Shown here: piece by piece, positions 24,649 to 32,252 of the stretch | Layout of the letters: each line of letters starts with the position of its first letter | Position numbering within the stretch: position 1 is the stretch's first letter | NCBI GenBank assembly: GCA_948472955.1 | Contig: CAOKVW010000006.1 | Coordinates: 1 to 37,932 of the forward strand | Origin: an uncultured Clostridium sp. | GTDB lineage: Bacteria > Bacillota > Clostridia > TANB77 > CAG-508 | DNA: 37,932 bases | Direction: 5' to 3' | The notes under the pieces: model-generated | Seen by the model: the letters and a program-made list of their open reading frames with translations, nothing else | Database searches by the model: none | What the model was told of the DNA's origin: nothing | Position numbers and translations under genes: made by a program

Positions 24649-26061
24649 CTACATTTCTCCTTTCAAATACCACATATGTTCAGAAACAATTCTTAAATCT
24701 TGCATCGTACCAATTAACTCTTTGCTCCCCTCAAAAATAACCACTTTGTTACTATCCGTTCTTCCCGTCAATAAATCCTTATTATTTTTGCTCTCGCCTT
24801 CCACGAAAACTTTTTGAATCGTTCCCACATATTTTTGATTATTTTCTTGAATCTGGCTTTCCACTAAAGCTTTTAGTCGATTAAATCGGTGATGTTTTTG
24901 TTCTTCTGGAATCTGATTTTCCATCTTATCTCCTGGTGTTCCCACTCTTCTTGAATAAATAAACATATAAACCTGTTCAAATTTCACTTTTCTAACAACA
25001 TCTAAGGTATCTTCAAACTCTTCCTCTGTCTCTCCTGGAAATCCTACAATAATATCAGTTGATAAAGTCAGATTTGGAATTCTTTTTTGCATTTTTTCCA
25101 CCAATGCCAAATATTGCTCTTTGGTATATTTTCGGTTCATTTCTTTTAAAACTTTGGTATTTCCAGACTGTAAAGGTAAATGCACTAATTTGCATACTTT
25201 ATCACAAGTGGCAATGGCATCCATTACATCATCGGTAAAATCTTTTGGATGTGGTGATACAAAACGAATTCTTTCAATTCCCTCTATGTTATTAATCGCC
25301 TTTAGTAAAGTAGCAAAAGAATTGACTCCCTCATATGGTTCCAATTCAATTCCTTTTTCTTTTTCCACTCTTAAATAAGAATTCACATTTTGCCCAAGCA
25401 AAGTAACTTCTTGGTATCCTTTTTGGGCTAAATCTTTGATTTCATCCATAATATCTTTTGGCTGTCTGCTTCTTTCTCTTCCACGCACATATGGTACAAT
25501 ACAATAACTACAAAAATTATTACACCCATTCATAATCGTAACAGAAGCCTTGATTTTACTATCTCTTTTAATGGGTAAACCTTCATAAATTTCGCCCTCA
25601 ATGTCAATAATATCTTCTTGTTTTTTCTTTTCTTCTAAAGCTTGATATAAGTTTTGTGGAAATTTATGTAGGGTATGCGTTCCAAAAAGAATATCAACAA
25701 ATGGATAGCTTCCCTTGATTTTGTCAGTGATATGTTTTTCTTGCATCATACATCCGCCAATCGCGATGATAATACCTTTTTCTTCTTTTAACCTTTTGAG
25801 TTCTCCTAATTTTCCAAAAAGTCTATCTTCTGCATTTTCTCTGACACAACAAGTGTTAAATAATACCACATCTGATTCTTTTTGATTTTCTGTCCTTTGG
25901 TATCCCATTTGTTCTAGCATGCCACATAATTTTTCGGAGTCGTTTTCATTTAATTGACATCCCATCGTTAGTATGCTATATTTGAATGCTTGATTTTGAT
26001 TGATTTCTTTTATTTTTTGGATATATTGTTTTTGTTTTTTGATTTCATCTGTCTTGCTCAC
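24649..26061 (-). CDS. miaB: tRNA-2-methylthio-N6-dimethylallyladenosine synthase
   Basis: A 470-residue radical-SAM methylthiotransferase that modifies A37 of tRNAs reading UNN codons. The N-terminal UPF0004 domain has its three cysteines in TMGCQLNENDSE, NTCCVREN and IGGCMMQ. The radical-SAM CxxxCxxC is NGCNNFCSYCIVPYVRGRE. The central barrel has LLGQNVNSY and VHLPLQSG, and a TRAM domain closes the protein (about 395-460). The start is a GTG at 26061 with GGAGG upstream. It is cotranscribed with mutS. Confidence 0.96.
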   Translation of the reverse strand: MSKTDEIKKQKQYIQKIKEINQNQAFKYSILTMGCQLNENDSEKLCGMLEQMGYQRTENQKESDVVLFNTCCVRENAEDRLFGKLGELKRLKEEKGIIIAIGGCMMQEKHITDKIKGSYPFVDILFGTHTLHKFPQNLYQALEEKKKQEDIIDIEGEIYEGLPIKRDSKIKASVTIMNGCNNFCSYCIVPYVRGRERSRQPKDIMDEIKDLAQKGYQEVTLLGQNVNSYLRVEKEKGIELEPYEGVNSFATLLKAINNIEGIERIRFVSPHPKDFTDDVMDAIATCDKVCKLVHLPLQSGNTKVLKEMNRKYTKEQYLALVEKMQKRIPNLTLSTDIIVGFPGETEEEFEDTLDVVRKVKFEQVYMFIYSRRVGTPGDKMENQIPEEQKHHRFNRLKALVESQIQENNQKYVGTIQKVFVEGESKNNKDLLTGRTDSNKVVIFEGSKELIGTMQDLRIVSEHMWYLKGEM

Positions 26062-26115
26062 TTTTAACCTCCATGATACTTGCTTATTTTATTACATTTT
26101 TCTACATTTTGCAAG

Positions 26116-26162
26116 AAAAATACCAATATTAGATAAGTATTTTTATCTAATATTGGTATTTT
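26116..26162 (-). terminator. Rho-independent terminator after rpmE
   Basis: A perfect stem of about 20 base pairs (AAAATACCAATATTAGATAA with its complement, six-base loop) is followed on the minus strand by TTTTTCTT. It lies 15 bases after the rpmE stop and separates it from miaB. Confidence 0.85.
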
Positions 26163-26177
26163 CTATTTTTACCTGCT

Positions 26178-26378
26178 TTAAGCAAGACCATATTTTTTCT
26201 TAAATTTATCTGCTCTACCACCAACTGTTTCTTGTCTTAAATTACCTGTCCAGTATGGATGGCATTTAGAACATACGTCTACTTTTAAATCCTTTTTCGT
26301 AGAACCAACCTCTATCACGTTACCACATGCACATGTGATAGTTGTTTGGTTATAATTTGGATGTATTCCTTCTTTCAT
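26178..26378 (-). CDS. rpmE: 50S ribosomal protein L31 (zinc-binding form)
   Basis: A 66-residue ribosomal protein: [20 protein letters not shown], then [11 protein letters not shown] and [13 protein letters not shown]. The CxC and CxxC pairs are the zinc site of the C+ paralogue. These forms are normal under zinc-replete growth. The gene has its own terminator. Confidence 0.97.
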   Translation of the reverse strand: MKEGIHPNYNQTTITCACGNVIEVGSTKKDLKVDVCSKCHPYWTGNLRQETVGGRADKFKKKYGLA

Positions 26379-26457
26379 TTCAAGTTCACCTCTTTTTCCT
26401 GTTTAAAATAATTTGACTGTTGTTTATCATAACATATTTTTTTTCTTTTTTCAAGCA

Positions 26458-26622
26458 TTATTTTTGATTTTGTTCATTTTGTTGTTCTTCTTGCATATAT
26501 TCTGCTGAATATAGCATTTCTTTATTCAAGGATAATTTATGAATTAATTTCCCCATCACATTAAAAATGCAAGCTACAATCAAAATTATCATACCAATTC
26601 TTTTCCAGTTTCTTCTTAGCAT
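26458..26622 (-). CDS. Small single-pass membrane protein of unknown function
   Basis: A 54-residue protein. A basic start (MLRRNWKRIG) is followed by one membrane segment (MIILIVACIFNVM), a short KLIHKLSLNKEML stretch and a Glu/Gln/Asn-rich tail. I do not recognise a family; the build (short basic inside, one helix, polar outside) is like small divisome or envelope proteins, but that is only a resemblance. Start ATG 26622 has AAAGGAG about nine bases upstream, and a consensus promoter (26661-26689) serves it, so it is very probably expressed. Confidence 0.7.
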   Translation of the reverse strand: MLRRNWKRIGMIILIVACIFNVMGKLIHKLSLNKEMLYSAEYMQEEQQNEQNQK

Positions 26623-26660
26623 CTTTCTTTTCTCCTTTTTTATAAGAACACTACACATTT

Positions 26661-26689
26661 ATTATACTTTTATTTTTCAAAAATGTCAA
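26661..26689 (-). promoter_or_regulatory. Consensus SigA promoter of the 54-residue membrane protein
   Basis: On the minus strand a perfect TTGACA (26689-26684), a 17-base spacer and a perfect TATAAT (26666-26661). It is the best promoter match in the window. Confidence 0.85.
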
Positions 26690-26731
26690 TAATTTGTCAT
26701 GTTTTTGGTTACACTATGTTTGGTGATTAAA

Positions 26732-27452
26732 ATGAACAAAAAAAGTTGGATAATCATAAGTATTATCGCTATTTTACTAATTGGTGGTGGCATTTATTTC
26801 TATTTTAGAAATCGTTCTACGAATCCCAATGAAACTAATTACGAAGCTGGAAAAACTTCCATAAATCATAATGAGAATGCCTTCAAAGAAAACTATGATA
26901 AAGAAGATAATAAGCAAGAAAATGCTAACGATTCGGAGGCAAATGAAGAAAAGCAAGGGATAATAGAGTCACAAGATATCCCAGCACCTACCACAGAAGA
27001 ACAGATTGCAACTTTTTCCACTAAAATCTATAACAAAGACTCTGCTCGTCAAAATAACATTTCTATTACTTGCAACACTTTAAATGAAACCATTGTAAAA
27101 AATGGCAGTACATTTTCTTTTTGTAACACAGTAGGAGAATCTTCTACTAGTAAGGGCTATCAAAAAGCTGATATTTTTGATAAAAATGGAAATAAGAAAA
27201 AAGGATTAGGTGGACGGAAACTGTCAGATTAGTAGTACCTTGTACAACGCCATTTTATCCGTTCCTAGCTTAGTTGTAACAGAAAGACATGCTCATAGCA
27301 ATTCTGTTCCTTATATTGCAAAAGGCAAAGATGCCGCAGTTGCCTATGGTAGTTATGATTTAAAATTTAGAAACAATTCTGGAAATGATGTCAAAATTTT
27401 AGCTTCCACAGATGGTGCCACTGTTACTACTACTCTACTTGCTTTAAAATAA
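26732..27452 (+). CDS. VanW-family protein, interrupted by a +1 shift at a CGG codon
   Basis: From ATG 26732 (GGTGA upstream) the protein has a membrane anchor (WIIISIIAILLIGGGIYFYF), a Glu/Asn-rich linker and then the VanW domain: FSTKIYNKDSARQNNI, NGSTFSFCNTVGES, GYQKADIF. At KKGLGG the frame reads GGT GGA CGG AAA CTG TCA GAT TAG and ends. Skipping C27215 gives GLGGGNCQISSTLYNAIL, the conserved VanW GGGxCQ motif, and the protein continues through RHAHSNSVPYIAKGKDAAVA to 27452, about 240 residues. VanW proteins are extracellular and associated with vancomycin clusters or cell-wall metabolism; the biochemical role is unknown. This is the third gene with the same CGG-plus-glycine lesion. Confidence 0.85.
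27208..27224 (+). other. Putative +1 recoding site in the vanW-like gene
   Basis: The zero frame reads GGT GGA CGG AAA CTG; skipping C27215 gives GGT GGA GGA AAC TGT, i.e. G-G-G-N-C. AGGTGG, an SD-like sequence, ends one base before CGG. A stop codon follows four codons downstream in the zero frame. Confidence 0.6.
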
Positions 27453-27455
27453 AAC

Positions 27456-27719
27456 AATTGCCAAGAGGGACAGACCTTTTTGGCAATCTTTCTGTTTTTT
27501 AACTAAAATTTTAATCATAAAAAATAAAATACATGACGCGCAGTTTGGGAGGACTATTATTCATTCAGACCAAATAGATTAACTCTACAATTTATGAATG
27601 ATAAAAAATTATTTTATATGATTCGTCCGACCAGTAAGGAATGTGATTTTATTTTTTATCATTAAAAATTTATGATAATTATAATTGATTGCCAAAAAGG
27701 TCTGTCCCTCTTGGCAATT
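27456..27719. repeat. Outer 32-bp inverted pair enclosing a structured element
   Basis: Arms 27456-27487 and 27688-27719 are perfect inverted copies of 32 bases (AATTGCCAAGAGGGACAGAC...). Each arm is also a hairpin by itself (TTGCCAA with TTGGCAA) with T-rich flanks, so each can work as a terminator of vanW or of the convergent NAGPA-type gene. Between them lies the element 27513-27663. The GGGACAG core recalls the CCTGTCCC repeats elsewhere in the window. Confidence 0.85.
27513..27663 (+). other. Candidate structured element, copy 1 (GCGCAGTTTGGGAGGACT family)
   Basis: About 150 bases shared in layout with 36137-36292. Conserved blocks are GCGCAGTTTGGGAGGACT (27538-27555) and GTCCGACCAGTAAGGAA (27625-27641). 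Outer arms 27513-27534 and 27641-27663 are inverted copies (AT-rich) and differ in sequence from those of the other copy while remaining complementary. GGACT pairs with AGTCC/CGTCC in the middle, flanked by possible tandem G-A pairs. It may be an RNA or a hairpin DNA element; the strand is not known (given as + because the core is written that way). Confidence 0.6.
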
Positions 27720-27727
27720 TTTCCATC

Positions 27728-28846
27728 TTATTTTTCTATAATAAAGGCATTTGGCAAATATCTTTCTCCCATTGGTGTTGACGTTTTATTTACCACTTTT
27801 CCATCATAATACATCGTAGCAGAAGAACCACCGTCCAAATTAGCAGCATTATAGGCATCGTATCTCTCAAATATATTTTGTAATTCTAATAAATTGGTCC
27901 CTATACTATATCCTGGTTGTCTACCATCAATTGCTACAAATATCATCGTACCATCTTTTCTTTGTCCAATCGCCATTCTAGGGTGTATTCCTCCTGCATT
28001 TGAATTCTTTATTTGATTATTACCATTGACAATAATAAAAGGTCCAAATTCAACAGCTGACTCAATCCCTGCCTTTAAAGCTTCTTGATACGTATATTTC
28101 CCCAATATCAATTTTCCTTCTTCATTTAGTCCAATCAAACTGTATCTTGTTGACTTATTTCCATATACCATCTTTTGATTCATAATAACGGCATCTCTTA
28201 GTATATTTCCAGAGCCTTTTCCATCTGGGTCTGCAAATCCTCCTGCATTAATTCCCCCAACAGCTTTATGTTTTTTTACAATTTCGCTTAACTTGGAACC
28301 TCTTCCGGATAATCTACCATCTACTAATTTTACTTTAGAAGCATCTGGTACTACCATAACAAATCCCACATAGCCTTTTCCTGTTATTTTTTCCACTGTA
28401 ATTTCTTTTTCTTCTTCTAATTCTACTATCATGACATTATCCGAATTGGAATTTTCATTGTTTTCCACTTCTAACTTTTTCATAATTTCTTCAATTTCTT
28501 CATCTGATAGGAACCAAGTTGCCAAATATTGATGATTCATAGTTGTCATGGCTGTTTGTACCCATAATTCTTTGTATTTCTGAAATAAATTTGTTTTAAA
28601 AAATAAGAATAGGAATATAATTCCTAAAATAACTAATGTTAGTAAAATTTTAAGACATAACAGTATTTTTTTCTTTTTTCTTTTCTTCTTTTGCTTGGCT
28701 TCTCGAACTTGCTTAGCCATTCTTTCTTCTTCATAATATTGGTCTAATCCATATCCCCTTTTCTTTGGGATAGTTCTTGTGGCATTTCTGTCTTTAAATT
28801 CTTCTCTATTTTTTACTTTATCATTTTCTATGGTTTCTAATTTCAT
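27728..28846 (-). CDS. NAGPA-domain phosphodiester glycosidase family protein
   Basis: A 372-residue protein anchored by one membrane helix (about residues 60-85, after a basic cytoplasmic start with KKKRKKKK). The C-terminal about 200 residues form the NAGPA/DUF2233 domain: KAVGGINAGGFADPDGKG, IIVNGNNQIKNSNAGGIHPRMAIGQ, VAIDGRQPGYSIG and the ending NAANLDGGSSATMYYDG. The NAGGF and NLDGGSS motifs are family hallmarks. Such proteins act outside the membrane on cell-wall or exopolysaccharide phosphodiesters. GGAG stands eight bases before the ATG. Confidence 0.9.
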   Translation of the reverse strand: MKLETIENDKVKNREEFKDRNATRTIPKKRGYGLDQYYEEERMAKQVREAKQKKKRKKKKILLCLKILLTLVILGIIFLFLFFKTNLFQKYKELWVQTAMTTMNHQYLATWFLSDEEIEEIMKKLEVENNENSNSDNVMIVELEEEKEITVEKITGKGYVGFVMVVPDASKVKLVDGRLSGRGSKLSEIVKKHKAVGGINAGGFADPDGKGSGNILRDAVIMNQKMVYGNKSTRYSLIGLNEEGKLILGKYTYQEALKAGIESAVEFGPFIIVNGNNQIKNSNAGGIHPRMAIGQRKDGTMIFVAIDGRQPGYSIGTNLLELQNIFERYDAYNAANLDGGSSATMYYDGKVVNKTSTPMGERYLPNAFIIEK

Positions 28847-28998
28847 TTTACTTCTCCATCTTTTGCTTTTTTAACTTTGGTAAGTTTATCATAATTTTTT
28901 TTCTTTTTCAAGGGATTATGAATTTGAGTTTTGTTTTTTAGAAGCTATCTTTACTTAAAAGTGTCATTTTTCAATATACTTAGAATTTTCATAAATGA

Positions 28999-29031
28999 GG
29001 AAACTCATACCCTATAAATAGTATGAGTTTC
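28999..29031 (-). terminator. Hairpin downstream of the foreign-looking gene
   Basis: GAAACTCATAC and GTATGAGTTTC are perfect 11-base arms around a ten-base loop, ten bases after the stop of the gene at 29041. The T-tail on the minus strand is weak. Confidence 0.55.
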
Positions 29032-29040
29032 GAGGTCCGT

Positions 29041-29511
29041 TTACTGTTGTTCCTGTTTGCATCCAATTGCTATAACAGGGTACTTCCCTTGACTTTTAAA
29101 CCGTGCCTTGTATTGTGGATAGTTTTCAACAATATAATTTGAAATGCTATCTGTATCAGCACCTTTTGGTAATATCACTTTAATACTTAAAAGTTGAATG
29201 TTACCTTCCTTCTTGGTCTGTTCCCGAAAAAGCTGAACCACTTCTTCAGCAAAATCATCCGTACAATACCATATACTGCCAAGACATGGTTCTAAATCCT
29301 TATACCACACTGAAAGAATAGGTTCACTATTAGATTTCATATGTGCCTTAAACCACCTATTGCTTCGAGTAATATATGCACATATCTTCTTTGCAACATT
29401 TAAATCGTTGTCTAATAATAAAACCTTGACGCCAAGTAGCTTGGCAGTTCCTACTTGCTGTGGTTGGTTCCGTAAAAACTCTAGTACCTGACTTACATTT
29501 TTTCTAATCAT
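29041..29511 (-). CDS. Unknown 156-residue protein of foreign codon usage
   Basis: I recognise no family. The protein is soluble with alternating strands and helices and seems to have two similar halves: AKLLGVKVLLLDNDLNVAKK with RWFKAHMKSNSEPILSVWYK, and IQLLSIKVILPKGADTDSIS with QYKARFKSQGKYPVIAIGC. This suggests an internal duplication. Codon use differs sharply from its neighbours: many AAG, GTC and GGC codons, arginine by CGG (three times: near 29470, 29224 and 29101), CGA and AGG. It is the only gene here that uses CGG as an ordinary codon. It has a strong AAGGAGG, its own promoter and a hairpin at its end, so it looks like a recently gained single-gene unit. Confidence 0.8.
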   Translation of the reverse strand: MIRKNVSQVLEFLRNQPQQVGTAKLLGVKVLLLDNDLNVAKKICAYITRSNRWFKAHMKSNSEPILSVWYKDLEPCLGSIWYCTDDFAEEVVQLFREQTKKEGNIQLLSIKVILPKGADTDSISNYIVENYPQYKARFKSQGKYPVIAIGCKQEQQ

Positions 29512-29543
29512 GTGCCGACCTCCTTGTATTATTAGTCTTTTTA

Positions 29544-29572
29544 ATTATAGCATAAAATAAAGAATTTGTCAT
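29544..29572 (-). promoter_or_regulatory. Promoter of the foreign-looking gene
   Basis: ATGACA (29572-29567), a 17-base spacer ending in TGC and a perfect TATAAT (29549-29544) on the minus strand: five of six at -35, with an extended -10. Confidence 0.7.
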
Positions 29573-29620
29573 TTTTTTTCATTTCTAACATATAGTTTAT
29601 TATCAATTGGAGGGATTTTT

Positions 29621-31039
29621 ATGCGCAAAATAAAATTATCGATATCTTTATTGCTTATCATGGCAATACTATTTTCTTTTACCTTACCGTGCTTTGCAGA
29701 AGAAACCACCTATGTATGGTCTAGTGACACAACACCTGTCAATGCTCAAAACACTAATAAAAACACAAATACTAACATGAATAACACTAGCAATAACGCA
29801 AGCACTAATCATACTGTCAAAAATGACAATACTACTAATGGCATAAACGCGTCTACCAATACTAGTAATACCACGAATAGCACAACTACAACTACCAATA
29901 CGAATCAAAGGAACAACACCATTGCTACCAACGCAAACAATGAGGAAAAACAAAATAGTTCGAACACTTTAAATTTAGAATCGCCATCTGCTATTTTAAT
30001 CGAGCAATCCACTGGTCAAGTATTATATGAACATAATTGTCATGAACCATTACGACCTGCTTCTGTTACCAAAGTAATGAGCATTCTACTCATTATGGAA
30101 GCCATTGATGAAGGAAAAATTACTTTGAATGATTCTGTTCCTTGTAGTGAAAATGCAGCATCTATGGGAGGTTCTCAAATTTGGTTAGACCCTAGAGAAA
30201 CCCTAACTGTTGACCAAATGCTTAAAGCGATTTGCGTAGCTTCTGCTAATGACTGTGTTGTTGCGATGGCAGAATACATCGGAGGTTCTGAAGAAGGTTT
30301 CGTGCAAATGATGAATGATAAGGCAAAAGAATTAGGCATGAAAGATACGACTTTTAAAAATTGTCATGGATTAGATGAAGATGGTCATGTTACTTCCAGT
30401 TTTGACATTGCTTTGATGTCAAAGGAATTATTAAATAATCATCCTCAAATAACAGAATATACAACTATCTGGACAGATTCTTTACGTGACGGAAAATCAG
30501 AACTTACCAATACCAACAAATTGATTCGTACTTACAAAGGGGCTACTGGCTTAAAAACTGGTTCTACTGGTTTAGCTTTATACAATTTATCAGCAAGTGC
30601 CACACGTGATGACTTATCGTTAATTGCTGTTATTATGAAAGCTCCTTCTACTAAAGTGCGTTTTGCAGAAGCACAAAAATTATTGGATTATGGTTTCAAC
30701 ACTTTTTCCTTTAAACAATTTGGAAAAAAAGAGGAAGTGGTAAAAACGATAAATGTGAATAAAGGAGTTCGTTCTCATGTTGATGCTATCCTATCTGGAA
30801 ATAGCGGTACTTTGATTGAAAAAGGAAAAGATAAAAATATAGAACAAAATTTAATTTTAGATGATACGGTTTCTGCTCCTATTACTGCTGGACAAAAATT
30901 AGGTCAGGTTTCCTTTTCTCTAGATGGGCAAACTTTATCTACTGTAGATATTGTGGCTAAAAATGATGTGGAAAAAATGAATTTGTTTACCATGTCTAAA
31001 AAGGTTGTTTATTCTTGGATTGATTTATTGAGGAGCTAA
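29621..31039 (+). CDS. D-alanyl-D-alanine carboxypeptidase (S11, DacA/DacF type)
   Basis: A 472-residue exported penicillin-binding protein that trims the terminal D-Ala of peptidoglycan stem peptides. A signal peptide (about 1-27, ending PCFAEE) is followed by an Asn/Thr-rich low-complexity linker (about 38-118). The S11 domain has the SxxK motif PASVTKVMSIL (about 148), SxN in CVASANDCVVA, and KTG in GLKTGSTG. A C-terminal beta domain (PBP5_C-like, about 365-440) and an amphipathic end (SKKVVYSWIDLLRS) for membrane contact complete it. GGAGGG precedes the ATG. The linker's size is unusual for the family and could span part of the wall. Confidence 0.93.
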   Translation: MRKIKLSISLLLIMAILFSFTLPCFAEETTYVWSSDTTPVNAQNTNKNTNTNMNNTSNNASTNHTVKNDNTTNGINASTNTSNTTNSTTTTTNTNQRNNTIATNANNEEKQNSSNTLNLESPSAILIEQSTGQVLYEHNCHEPLRPASVTKVMSILLIMEAIDEGKITLNDSVPCSENAASMGGSQIWLDPRETLTVDQMLKAICVASANDCVVAMAEYIGGSEEGFVQMMNDKAKELGMKDTTFKNCHGLDEDGHVTSSFDIALMSKELLNNHPQITEYTTIWTDSLRDGKSELTNTNKLIRTYKGATGLKTGSTGLALYNLSASATRDDLSLIAVIMKAPSTKVRFAEAQKLLDYGFNTFSFKQFGKKEEVVKTINVNKGVRSHVDAILSGNSGTLIEKGKDKNIEQNLILDDTVSAPITAGQKLGQVSFSLDGQTLSTVDIVAKNDVEKMNLFTMSKKVVYSWIDLLRS

Positions 31040-31047
31040 AATACTCA

Positions 31048-31090
31048 TAGAAAACGCTATACATAATTTTGATATGTATAGGGTTTTCTA
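31048..31090. terminator. Bidirectional terminator between dacF-like and HAD genes
   Basis: TAGAAAACGCTATACATA pairs with TATGTATAGGGTTTTCTA with one mismatch around a seven-base loop, nine bases after the carboxypeptidase stop and 15 bases from the convergent HAD stop. Confidence 0.8.
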
Positions 31091-31104
31091 CTCTAAATAA
31101 ATTT

Positions 31105-31956
31105 TCAAAACGAAATATACTTATAAACTGCTTCCGCAAAGCCACTATCATCCACGCTATGAGTAGTGGTATAATTAGCCACTTGTTTCACAGCATCATA
31201 CGCATTAGCAACTGCCACTCCTACACCTGAATTTTGAATCATCTCAATATCATTCAAATTATCTCCAATCGCCATTACCTCCGATGAAGAAAGTTTCAAG
31301 TATTTAGAAAGTATCTCTAATGCCTCACTTTTATTCGTCTTATTGGGTGTAATATCTAAATATTCATACTCTTTATTGATAATTTTATCTTTATATTCAT
31401 GTGACTTATTAATCCTATAAATCGTCAAATTCATTTTCTTCCCAAGTTCCTCTTGTAAATTGGATAAACTAGAAGGACTAGAAATAATCAATTTAAAAAC
31501 AGTCGGTTGGTTTTGATGGATATATTCTTGTATATCTGTAACAATCTTAAATTTCAAATCACTATGAAACAAAGAATCTTTTAAAATAAAATTTCTTAAA
31601 TCCATATATCGTAATTCTGACGTAATTACTTCATTTTCTGTATATAGATGGATATGTAAATTTTCTTTCTTCGCCAAAGAAATGCAAGTATTCATATCTT
31701 CTTGTGGCAATGTTTTTCGAAAAATTTCTTTCCCTGTTTTTAAATCGATTATTTGATTTCCATTTCCAAAAATACCATAACTAGCCTGCAAATCTTTGCA
31801 AAAATTTTTCACCATACAATAGGGCTTTCCTGTACAAATGGTAAAATCTATATGAGATTCTGTCATATCATGAATGGCTTTTAAGTTTTCAGATGTTATT
31901 TGATTATTTTCTCCTATAATAGTTCCATCTACGTCACTTGCTACTAAACGAATCAT
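31105..31956 (-). CDS. Cof-type HAD-IIB phosphatase
   Basis: A 283-residue HAD hydrolase. Motif I is ASDVDGTIIG at the N-terminus, motif II is TICTGKP (about 58), the cap domain of type IIB occupies about 85-190, and motifs III and IV are NKSEALEIL and AIGDNLNDIEMI (about 235). Cof-like enzymes dephosphorylate sugar phosphates or pyridoxal phosphate; the substrate is unknown. AAAGGAG precedes the ATG at 31956. Upstream lies the repeat cluster at 32032-32224. Confidence 0.93.
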   Translation of the reverse strand: MIRLVASDVDGTIIGENNQITSENLKAIHDMTESHIDFTICTGKPYCMVKNFCKDLQASYGIFGNGNQIIDLKTGKEIFRKTLPQEDMNTCISLAKKENLHIHLYTENEVITSELRYMDLRNFILKDSLFHSDLKFKIVTDIQEYIHQNQPTVFKLIISSPSSLSNLQEELGKKMNLTIYRINKSHEYKDKIINKEYEYLDITPNKTNKSEALEILSKYLKLSSSEVMAIGDNLNDIEMIQNSGVGVAVANAYDAVKQVANYTTTHSVDDSGFAEAVYKYISF

Positions 31957-32031
31957 AGTTTCTCCTTTTTGATTACTTTTTGCTATTATATCACAACTCT
32001 TTTTATTTGTGTAGTTTTTATCATTTTTTAA

Positions 32032-32224
32032 CCTGTCCCAAAAAACACCGTTAGGGATAATTTGGGACTGTCCCAGAAGATACCCTTAGGGATAGTTGGT
32101 GCCTGTCCCAAAATATACCGTTAGCGATAATTTGGGACTATCCCAGAAGATAAACCTGTCCCCAAAGTAGCCAAAAAGGGTATGATGGTGCCTGTCCCAA
32201 AACATACCAAAACATACCCAAAAA
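32032..32224. repeat. Cluster of CCTGTCCC / GGGACTGTCCC repeats
   Basis: About 190 bases built of four or five related modules, each starting CCTGTCCC and holding TGGGAC(T)RTCCCAGAAG or GGTGCCTGTCCC. Several carry ACCGTTAGGGATAATTTGG; the last carries AGTAGCCAAAAAGGGTATG, as in the copies at 13108 and 14188. Bases 32142-32210 occur as a perfect inverted copy at 34278-34346. The stretch fills the 296-base gap between the HAD and gerW-like genes; no gene was seen in it. Confidence 0.88.
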
Positions 32225-32252
32225 TAATAAAGTTATTGATACACTATTTCTA

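Noticed and set aside
27513..27663. A hammerhead, c-di-GMP or other known ribozyme/riboswitch
   Set aside because: The required conserved cores (for example CUGAUGA with GAAA) are absent in both copies.
29684..29953. An open frame on the minus strand opposite the carboxypeptidase linker
   Set aside because: It is the antisense reading of the ACT/AAC-rich low-complexity linker and shows no protein features.
32032..32224. A CRISPR-like array, because similar units recur
   Set aside because: Units are irregular in length, share palindromic GGGAC modules, lack uniform spacers, and no cas genes are near.
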